A DNA stretch of 12,360 nucleotides from JBLNBU01 sp050260215 (GTDB taxonomy: Bacteria > Pseudomonadota > Alphaproteobacteria > Rhodospirillales > Magnetospirillaceae): contig JBLNBU010000230.1 in NCBI GenBank assembly GCA_050260215.1, positions 1-12,360 of the forward strand. Direction: 5' to 3'. Below the pieces are notes generated by a model that saw only the letters and a list, made by a program, of their open reading frames with translations, did not search any database and was not told where the DNA came from. Position 1 is the stretch's first letter. Each line of letters opens with the position of its first letter. The position numbers were made by a program, and so were the translations under genes. Of the stretch, positions 7,045 to 12,360 are shown piece after piece.

Positions 7045-7985
7045 ACCCGCTCGGCCCCGTAATAGAGCTGCACCGAGTGACGCGCCTCGGCGAAGAACAG
7101 CCAGCGCTCCAGCACGATCCCCAGCGCCACCGAGGCCGCCGCCACCACCGCCGCCACCGCCGATCCCACCGGCAACAGCAAGGCGGCCACCGTGGCGGCC
7201 AGCGGCACGCCGAAGCCCAGCACCCGGGCGATGGTGCGCAGCCGGGCCGAGTGCTTGCGGCCGATGTGGAAACCCATTTCCTTGAGCAGGTAGTTTTCCT
7301 CGGTGTGGGGCGCATCCAGGAATCCCACGCGGCCCAGTCGGCCCAGTCCGGTGGCGCTTTCGGGCGTGCTGGGGGACGGCTGTTCGGCGACGAAGGCCCA
7401 ATAGGCCTCCTTCAGCACCAGCGCCACCCCGATCAGCACCGCGGTGGCGACGTCGAAGCCCGGCACCGCGGCGCCCCACAGGTGCAGCAGCGCGTTGAGC
7501 AGCACCGCCCCGGTCATCGCCGCCAGCGCCAGGTAGTTGGGCAGGACCCAGCGGTTGTGCCATTGATGCACCGGCTTCAGCGACGCATAGATCATCGCCG
7601 TGCACCCCACCGTCACCACCGCGCCCACGGCCAGCACCCAGCCGCTGACCCCGGCGGCAACGCCGGTGTCGCCCAGCAGCACCCAGGCGATGGCGAAGGC
7701 CAGGGCCGGCAAGTAGGTCAGCAGCGCCGCCACCCCTTCGCGCGCCAGCCACGACGACCGCCATTGCGAGATCGCCCGCCACGCCCGCTCGGGATGCCCC
7801 AGGTGCAGGGTCGACGACAGCAGCCCGGCCGAGGCCAGCCCCAGCCCCAGGACCACCACCACCACGGCGAACCAGCGCGAGTCCGGCAACGCCCCGAACG
7901 GAGCCAGCAACCCCGCCAGCGCCAGCAGCCCATACCCGGCCCCGGCGGCAGTGGTGAAGAAGATGATGGAGAAGGCTGGGTGCAT
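7041..7985 (-). CDS. soeC: DmsC/SoeC-like membrane anchor subunit of molybdoenzyme (314 aa)
   Basis: This is the quinone-reactive membrane subunit of a complex iron-sulfur molybdoenzyme of the DmsC type. About eight hydrophobic spans are visible (roughly 5-27, 38-58, 84-104, 112-133, 149-170, 176-196, 256-276 and 279-300). The family-typical stretch HLGHPERAWRAISQWRSSWL follows the second span. It would pass electrons between the Fe-S subunit and quinone. The ATG at 7985 has AAGGAGGG (7993-8000) 7 bp upstream, overlapping the end of the Fe-S gene, whose stop is only 14 bp away. It is the last gene of the molybdoenzyme operon. The specific assignment to SoeC rests on the cytoplasmic catalytic subunit and the TauE/SafE neighbour. 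The general DmsC-type call is secure; the substrate is not. Confidence 0.88.
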   Translation of the reverse strand: MHPAFSIIFFTTAAGAGYGLLALAGLLAPFGALPDSRWFAVVVVVLGLGLASAGLLSSTLHLGHPERAWRAISQWRSSWLAREGVAALLTYLPALAFAIAWVLLGDTGVAAGVSGWVLAVGAVVTVGCTAMIYASLKPVHQWHNRWVLPNYLALAAMTGAVLLNALLHLWGAAVPGFDVATAVLIGVALVLKEAYWAFVAEQPSPSTPESATGLGRLGRVGFLDAPHTEENYLLKEMGFHIGRKHSARLRTIARVLGFGVPLAATVAALLLPVGSAVAAVVAAASVALGIVLERWLFFAEARHSVQLYYGAERV

Positions 7986-7992
7986 GGGGGAA

Positions 7993-8000
7993 CCCTCCTT
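7993..8000 (-). promoter_or_regulatory. Strong Shine-Dalgarno site of the anchor subunit gene
   Basis: AAGGAGGG on the minus strand, 7 bp before the ATG at 7985. It overlaps the first base of the upstream stop codon, so the anchor gene is translated from the same message as the Fe-S subunit. This site decides the start against longer in-frame readings. Confidence 0.8.
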
Positions 8001-8746
8001 CAGCGCGACAGCAGCCGGTCGACCCAGCGCAGCACCAGGTTCTCGTTGGCCGGTTCGGGGGTGGCGTCGCCGGCGGCAGGCATTTCCTTGCGCTCGCGCA
8101 CCGGCAGGTACTTGTTGACCGGCTTGTAGCCCATCTCGGGCATCAGGTCGTAGCCGCCGCGCTCGGCCACCAGGCGCGACACGTTGGAGGCCGGGTCGCC
8201 CAGATCGCCGAAGTGCCGTGCCGAGACCGGGCAGACCATGACGCAGGCCGGCACCCGGTCGACCTCTTCGAGGTTGGTGTTGTAGATGCGGTCGATGCAC
8301 AGGGTGCACTTCTTCATCACCCCTTCGTCCTCGTCGAACTCGCGCGCACCATAGGGGCAAGCCCACGAGCACAGCTTGCAGCCGATGCAGATGGCTTCGT
8401 TGACCAGCACGATGCCGTCCTCGGCGCGCTTGTAGGACGCGCCGGTGGGGCAGACGGTGACGCAGTCAGGGGTTTCGCAGTGCAGGCAGGACTTGGGGAA
8501 ATGGGTGGTGCGCGAGGTGCCGCAGCCCATGCGGTCGATGCCGGCCTCGAAGGTATGGATGCGGTTGAACCACACCCCGTCGGGGTCGCGGCCGTAGGGG
8601 TGGGTGTCGGTCAGCGGCGCCATGTGGCCGCCGGTGTTCCATTCCTTGCAGGCGACCGCGCAGGCGTGGCAGCCGACGCAGGTGTCGAGGTCGATCACCA
8701 GCCCCAGCTTGCGGGCACCGGGCATGGGCGAGGGCAGGCTGGTCAT
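8000..8746 (-). CDS. soeB: Four-[4Fe-4S] ferredoxin subunit of molybdoenzyme, SoeB/DmsB-like (248 aa)
   Basis: This electron-transfer subunit bridges the molybdopterin subunit and the membrane anchor. It shows four cysteine groups. Group 1 is C23-x2-C26-x2-C29-x3-C33. Group 2 is C87-x2-C90-x4-C95-x3-C99-P. Group 3 is C120-x2-C123-x2-C126-x3-C130-P. Group 4 is C147-x2-C150-x17-C168-x3-C172-P. Ligands pair between groups in the usual DmsB/NrfC fashion, so four [4Fe-4S] clusters are expected. There is no signal sequence, which agrees with a cytoplasmic complex. The ATG at 8746 overlaps the stop of the catalytic subunit as ATGA. GGAGGG (8754-8759) lies 7 bp upstream of it. The C-terminal tail after about residue 205 is variable and Glu/Arg-rich. 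The anchor gene follows after 14 bp. Confidence 0.93.
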   Translation of the reverse strand: MTSLPSPMPGARKLGLVIDLDTCVGCHACAVACKEWNTGGHMAPLTDTHPYGRDPDGVWFNRIHTFEAGIDRMGCGTSRTTHFPKSCLHCETPDCVTVCPTGASYKRAEDGIVLVNEAICIGCKLCSWACPYGAREFDEDEGVMKKCTLCIDRIYNTNLEEVDRVPACVMVCPVSARHFGDLGDPASNVSRLVAERGGYDLMPEMGYKPVNKYLPVRERKEMPAAGDATPEPANENLVLRWVDRLLSR

Positions 8747-11730
8747 TGTCTTTCCCTCCGCTCGCGATCGGCGCGCAGCCGCGCTCCGTATTTGAGGATC
8801 CCCGGCGCCGGCGCCATGCCGGGCGGGCGTTCCTGGGTATCGAACTGCGGCGAGGTCTCGTCGCCGGTGGCCTTCTCGACCCGTACCCGCAGGTCGAACC
8901 ACGCCGCCTGCCCGGTCACCGGATCAGAGTTGGAATAGCGCCGGCCGTCGCGCTCGGGCAGCAGCTCGTTGATGATGTGGTTGAGCAGGAACCCCTTGTG
9001 CGCCTCGGGGACCTCGGGCGCGAGGTTCCAGGCGCCCTGGCGCTTGCCGATGGCGTTCCAGGTCCACACGGTGTGCAGGTTGACCCCCTCCATCACCTTG
9101 AGGCGCGCCTTGACCCGGCCGTGGGGACTTATGATCCACACCCAGTCGCCGCTGGCCAGCCCCAGCCCGCTCGCCATGGCCCGGCTCATGTACAGGTCGT
9201 TGCGGGCGAAGATCTGCCGCAGCCAGGCGTTCTGCGAGTGCCACGAGTGGTACTGGGGCATGGGCCGCTGGGTCAGGGCATGCAGGGGATAGCCCTCGGA
9301 CTCGTACGCGTCCTGCTCGAAGGGCGGGTACCAGAAGGGCAGCGGGTCGAAATAGGTGTCGATGCGCTGGGCCAGGTGCGGCGGCGGAACCGCAGGCCCG
9401 AACCCGCGGGCGGCCAGCCGGAATCGCTGCAAGGGCTCGCTCCAGATCTGGAAGACGATGGGCTGGGCGTCGTGGAGGAAGCCCATCTCCACCGCCCCTT
9501 CCAGGTAGTCGCGGTTGGCGTGCTTGAAGAAGCGCTGTTCGGGCGGATACTCGTGCAACCAGAAGCAGTCGTGTTCCAGGTAGCGGGCAAGCTGGTCGGG
9601 ATTGACCGCACCCTTGCCCACCTCGCGGCCGTCGGCCCCGCGCCAGCCGGCCAGCGGCCCCACCCCGGGCCGGCGCTGGTGGTTGACCATGTAGTCGGCA
9701 TAGCCGCCCGGATAGCGTGGGCTGCCGTCGGGGGCGGCAAACGCCGGCAGGCCGAGGCGCGCACCCAGCTCGATCAGCACGTCCTGGAACGGCCGCACGT
9801 CGCGGTCGGGCGCAACCACCGGACGGCGGATGGCGTCGGCGGCCCCGTCGGCGCTGCCGATGGGGCGGTCCAGCAACGAAATGCAGTCCCAGCGTTCCAG
9901 ATAGGTGGTGTCGGGCAGCACCAGGTCGGCGAAGGCCACCGTCTCGGAATCATAGGCATCCGAGTAGACGATGAACGGGATCTTGTACTCACCGGTGTCG
10001 GGGTCGCGGTCGGTCAGCATGCGCATGACCTCGGGCGTGTGCATGGACGAGTTCCACGCCATGTTGGCCATGTACAGGAACAGCGTGTCGATGGGATAGG
10101 GATCGCCCGCCCAGGCGTTGCGGATGACCATGTGCAGCATGCCGTGCACCGAAAGGGGATATTCCCACGAAAACGCCTTGTCGATGCGCTGGGGCCGGCC
10201 GCGCTCGTCGACCAGCAGGTGCTCGGGCCCCTTGGGGTAGCCGAGCGGCATGCCGGGCAGCGGCTTGCCCAGCATGTCCTTGACCAGCCCGGCCGGCGGC
10301 GGGCCCGGCGGCACGGGACGCGGATAGGGCGCCTTGTAGCGCCAGCCGCCGGGGGTGTCGATGGTGCCCAGCAGGATCTGCAGCAGGTGCAGCGCCCGGC
10401 AGGTGTGGAAGCCGTTGGAATGGGCCGAGATGCCGCGCATGGCGTGCATGGAGACCGGGCGGCCGATCATGCGGTCGTGGCGGCGCCCGGCCCAGTCGGT
10501 CCACGGCTGCTCGATGACCACCGGCTCCTGGAAGGCGGCATAGGCGATCTCGCCGGCCAGGCGGCGGATGGTGTCGGCGCGGATGCCGCAACGCGGCGCC
10601 ACGGCCTCGGGGGCATAGCGCGGATCCAGGTAGCGCGCCGCCATCAGGTGGAAGACCGGCACCGCCACCCGGCCGTCGGGCAGCACCCTTTGCCCCACCA
10701 GAGACGGCGTGATGTCGGGCAGCAGCGCCGAGACCGGCTCGTCGGTCGCCGCATCCCAGGCCAGCGGGTTGCCGTCACCGTCACGGGCGAACAGGCCGTC
10801 CGCAGGCCCGCCGGGATCCTGGATCACCAGCCAGGGGGCGTTGGTGTAGCGGACCAGGCTGTCCAGGTCGATCTGGTCGCGGCGCAGCAGTTCGTGGATC
10901 AGCGACAGCACGAACAGCCCGTCGGTGCCGGGACGAAGACCCACCCATTCGTCGGCGATGGCCGAATAGCCGGTCTTGCACGGGTTGATCGAGACGATCT
11001 TGGCCCCGGCCTTCTTCATGCGCGCAAGGCCGATCTTGATCGGGTTGCTGTCGTGGTCCTCGGCAACGCCGAACAAAAGCAGGTAGCGGGTGCGTTCCCA
11101 GTCGGGCTCGCCGAATTCCCAGAAGCTGCCGCCCAGCGTGTACATGCCGGCCGCCGCCATGTTGACCGAGCAGAAACCGCCGTGCGCCGCATAGTTCGGC
11201 GTGCCGAACTGCGCCGCCCAATAGCCGGTCAGCGACTGGCTCTGGTCGCGTCCGGTGAAGAAGGCCAGCTTGGACGGGTCGGTGGCGCGGATGCGGGCCA
11301 GCCGCTCGGTGACCATGGACAGCGCCTCGTCCCACGAGATCTCGCGGAACTCACCCTTGCCGCGCTCGCCGACGCGCAGCAGCGGGGCGCGCAGCCGCCC
11401 CGGCGAGTACTGCTGCATGATCCCGGCCGAGCCCTTGGCACAGATGACGCCGCGGTTGACCGGATGGTGGCGGTTGCCGTCGATGAAGCGGATGCGGCCG
11501 TCCTGCAGGTGGACCTTCACCCCGCAGCGGCAGGCGCACATGTAGCAGGTGGTGGTCTTGACCTCGTCCTCGACGATGGGGTGGGTGTCGACCGTCTCGC
11601 GCGGCGAGGTGTAGCGCTGCCACCAGGTGTCCGCCCGCGGCCGTGGGTCGGAAAGCCCCGAGGTGTCGGTCGGCTGCGGGTCGAAGGCGAAGCGGGGCAG
11701 TTCGTGTCCGGTCCCAGCGTCGTCGGGCAT
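8743..11730 (-). CDS. soeA: Molybdopterin (bis-MGD) oxidoreductase catalytic subunit, probable cytoplasmic sulfite dehydrogenase SoeA (995 aa)
   Basis: This is the catalytic subunit of the DMSO-reductase superfamily. The N-terminal [4Fe-4S] site is C62-x2-C65-x3-C69-x27-C97, followed by Lys99 (ICAKG), the usual relay residue. C187 in HGGFCSVNM is the likely molybdenum ligand, as in the polysulfide/thiosulfate reductase and SoeA branch. A C-terminal dinucleotide-binding domain is suggested by HTVWTWNAIGKRQGAWNLAP and following residues. No Tat motif or signal peptide precedes the Fe-S site, so the enzyme should be cytoplasmic. This separates it from periplasmic PsrA, PhsA and DmsA and fits SoeA, which oxidises sulfite to sulfate in the cytoplasm. 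The start has GGGAGG (11735-11740) with a 4-bp spacer. The gene overlaps the Fe-S subunit by ATGA and follows a CoA-ligase alpha gene by 64 bp. Substrate is inferred from architecture and the TauE/SafE neighbour. Confidence 0.92.
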   Translation of the reverse strand: MPDDAGTGHELPRFAFDPQPTDTSGLSDPRPRADTWWQRYTSPRETVDTHPIVEDEVKTTTCYMCACRCGVKVHLQDGRIRFIDGNRHHPVNRGVICAKGSAGIMQQYSPGRLRAPLLRVGERGKGEFREISWDEALSMVTERLARIRATDPSKLAFFTGRDQSQSLTGYWAAQFGTPNYAAHGGFCSVNMAAAGMYTLGGSFWEFGEPDWERTRYLLLFGVAEDHDSNPIKIGLARMKKAGAKIVSINPCKTGYSAIADEWVGLRPGTDGLFVLSLIHELLRRDQIDLDSLVRYTNAPWLVIQDPGGPADGLFARDGDGNPLAWDAATDEPVSALLPDITPSLVGQRVLPDGRVAVPVFHLMAARYLDPRYAPEAVAPRCGIRADTIRRLAGEIAYAAFQEPVVIEQPWTDWAGRRHDRMIGRPVSMHAMRGISAHSNGFHTCRALHLLQILLGTIDTPGGWRYKAPYPRPVPPGPPPAGLVKDMLGKPLPGMPLGYPKGPEHLLVDERGRPQRIDKAFSWEYPLSVHGMLHMVIRNAWAGDPYPIDTLFLYMANMAWNSSMHTPEVMRMLTDRDPDTGEYKIPFIVYSDAYDSETVAFADLVLPDTTYLERWDCISLLDRPIGSADGAADAIRRPVVAPDRDVRPFQDVLIELGARLGLPAFAAPDGSPRYPGGYADYMVNHQRRPGVGPLAGWRGADGREVGKGAVNPDQLARYLEHDCFWLHEYPPEQRFFKHANRDYLEGAVEMGFLHDAQPIVFQIWSEPLQRFRLAARGFGPAVPPPHLAQRIDTYFDPLPFWYPPFEQDAYESEGYPLHALTQRPMPQYHSWHSQNAWLRQIFARNDLYMSRAMASGLGLASGDWVWIISPHGRVKARLKVMEGVNLHTVWTWNAIGKRQGAWNLAPEVPEAHKGFLLNHIINELLPERDGRRYSNSDPVTGQAAWFDLRVRVEKATGDETSPQFDTQERPPGMAPAPGILKYGARLRADRERRERQ

Positions 11731-11754
11731 GGTTCCTCCCGGTTGCTCGCGTCA

Positions 11755-11786
11755 CATCCTTCAAGACGCCGCCGTCTCGAAGGATG
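11755..11786 (-). repeat. 14-bp hairpin between the CoA-ligase and molybdoenzyme genes, resembling a dispersed palindromic repeat
   Basis: Arms 11755-11768 (CATCCTTCAAGACG on the plus strand) and 11773-11786 (CGTCTCGAAGGATG) are complementary over 14 positions around a 4-base loop. The single plus-strand mismatch (A11763/C11778) becomes a G-U pair in the minus-strand transcript, so the RNA stem is continuous. No T-tract follows, so it is not a classical rho-independent terminator. It starts 8 bp after the ligase stop and lies 24 bp before the soeA ATG. It may be an mRNA-stabilising or processing element, or an attenuator. The motif CCTTCGAGACG is, from memory, common in intergenic palindromic repeats of alphaproteobacteria. 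Confidence 0.75.
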
Positions 11787-11794
11787 GATAAGCA

Positions 11795-12360
11795 CTAATG
11801 CCTGGTCATCGCTTCCTTCAGCGCGCCGGCGATCTGGCCGGGGGTGTCGACGACGCGGACGCCTGCGTGTTCCAGCGCGGCGCGCTTGGACGCATAGCTG
11901 CCCTGGCTGCCCAAGACGATGGCGCCGGCGTGGCCCATCTTCTTGCCGGGCGGCGAGGCGGCCCCGGCGATGAACGAGACGACCGGCTTGGTCATGGTGG
12001 CGGCGAACTCGGCCGCCGCTTCCTCCATGGCGCCGCCGATCTCGCCGACCAGGACCACCGCCTCGGTGCCGGGATCATTCTCGAAGGCTTCCAGGGCATC
12101 GCGCGAGGTGGTGCCGACCATGGGGTCGCCACCGATGCCGATGAACGCCGATTCGCCGAAGCCATCGGCCACCAGGTCCAGGCAGATCAGCGTGCCCAGG
12201 CTGCCGGAGCGCGAGATGACGCCCACCTTGCCCGGCTTGAACACCCGGTCGTTGAAGGCCGGCATGATGCCGACGAAGCATTCGCCGGGCGTCACCAGGC
12301 CGGCGGTGTTGGGCCCGATGATGCGGGTGCCGGCTGCGCGCGCGGCGGCATGGATGCGCA
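11795..12360 (-). CDS. ADP-forming acyl-CoA ligase alpha subunit, succinyl-CoA synthetase (SucD)-like, 5' part beyond the window
   Basis: The visible C-terminal 187 or so residues start inside the CoA-binding/ligase region (RIIGPNTAGLVTPGECFVGI) and run to a normal C-terminus. Conserved features are SRSGSLGT, GIGGDP, the GEIGG motif with the catalytic Glu, and KKMGHAGAI, whose His (codon 11930-11932) is the phosphorylated residue. Active-site residues are intact, so it should be a working ligase making an acyl-CoA from an acid with ATP or GTP. The body differs from typical SucD: SRSGSLGTLICLDL replaces the usual SRSGTLTYE. It is followed by a molybdoenzyme operon rather than a 2-oxoglutarate dehydrogenase gene. 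It is therefore probably a paralog (malate-, sulfoacetate- or other acyl-CoA ligase). The beta subunit is not in view but would be expected just upstream, to the right of the window. Confidence 0.88.
   Translation of the reverse strand, partial: RIHAAARAAGTRIIGPNTAGLVTPGECFVGIMPAFNDRVFKPGKVGVISRSGSLGTLICLDLVADGFGESAFIGIGGDPMVGTTSRDALEAFENDPGTEAVVLVGEIGGAMEEAAAEFAATMTKPVVSFIAGAASPPGKKMGHAGAIVLGSQGSYASKRAALEHAGVRVVDTPGQIAGALKEAMTRH

Noticed and set aside
7986..7999. Possible terminator between the Fe-S and anchor genes
   Set aside because: The 14-bp gap has no stem and is used by the ribosome site of the anchor gene.
8747..8902. Longer start for the Fe-S subunit, giving an N-terminal extension
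   Set aside because: It would overlap soeA by over 150 bp. The ATG at 8746 has a GGAGGG ribosome site and an ATGA overlap, and it gives the normal DmsB-type N-terminus.
8743..11730. Assignment as formate dehydrogenase or periplasmic nitrate reductase
   Set aside because: There is no Tat signal. The DmsC-type anchor and the HGGFC context of the molybdenum site fit the SoeA/PsrA branch better. No selenocysteine-type TGA is seen in frame.
8746..11973. A plus-strand open frame of about 1075 codons antisense to soeA
   Set aside because: It mirrors the codon bias of soeA, which has clear Fe-S and molybdopterin motifs. The antisense product has no recognisable domain and no ribosome site.

Overview
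The window is very GC-rich, with strong G/C third-position bias and dense, overlapping genes. It looks like an alphaproteobacterial chromosome, probably Rhodospirillales (Magnetospirillum/Phaeospirillum-like). That placement is inferred from codon bias, the Rieske and kinase sequences and the promoter-like CTAGAGT motifs; no 16S or other marker is present. All DNA is accounted for by ten genes (two cut by the window edges) and short intergenic gaps of at most about 70 bp. I see no tRNA, rRNA, CRISPR array, insertion sequence or integrase.

Left part (1-3906, + strand): the C-terminal end of a receiver domain, probably the tail of a hybrid kinase, overlaps by ATGA a membrane sensor histidine kinase (NIT-type sensor, two PAS domains, HisKA, HATPase_c). 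After a 63-bp gap with a plausible promoter comes an unrecognised 344-aa protein whose two halves are joined by an Ala/Pro linker with 18 consecutive prolines.

Middle part (3939-6135, - strand, read right to left): a small two-TM coiled-coil protein overlaps by GTGA an alpha/beta-hydrolase-like lipoprotein. These are followed by a complete Rieske iron-sulfur protein of the cytochrome bc1 type that is not followed by cytochrome b and c1 genes. Divergent from this group is a TauE/SafE-family permease (6205-7044, +).

Right part (7041-12360, - strand): a compact operon. It begins with the cut end of an ADP-forming acyl-CoA (succinyl-CoA-like) ligase alpha subunit. After a 64-bp gap containing a 14-bp hairpin comes a three-gene complex iron-sulfur molybdoenzyme: a 995-aa molybdopterin subunit without Tat signal, a four-cluster ferredoxin subunit, and a DmsC-like membrane anchor. 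The cytoplasmic catalytic subunit, the architecture and the convergent TauE/SafE gene best fit the sulfite dehydrogenase SoeABC. In that reading, cytoplasmic sulfite is oxidised by SoeAB, electrons enter the quinone pool through SoeC and could reach a bc1 complex (which contains a Rieske protein), while TauE/SafE removes excess sulfite. The substrate is inferred; a thiosulfate, polysulfide or DMSO-type activity is not excluded by sequence alone.

Nothing here is clearly a new system. The items most worth checking are the CoA-ligase/SoeABC operon (possible sulfonate link), the orphan Rieske gene, the Cys-rich PAS domain and the intergenic hairpin, which resembles a dispersed palindromic repeat.
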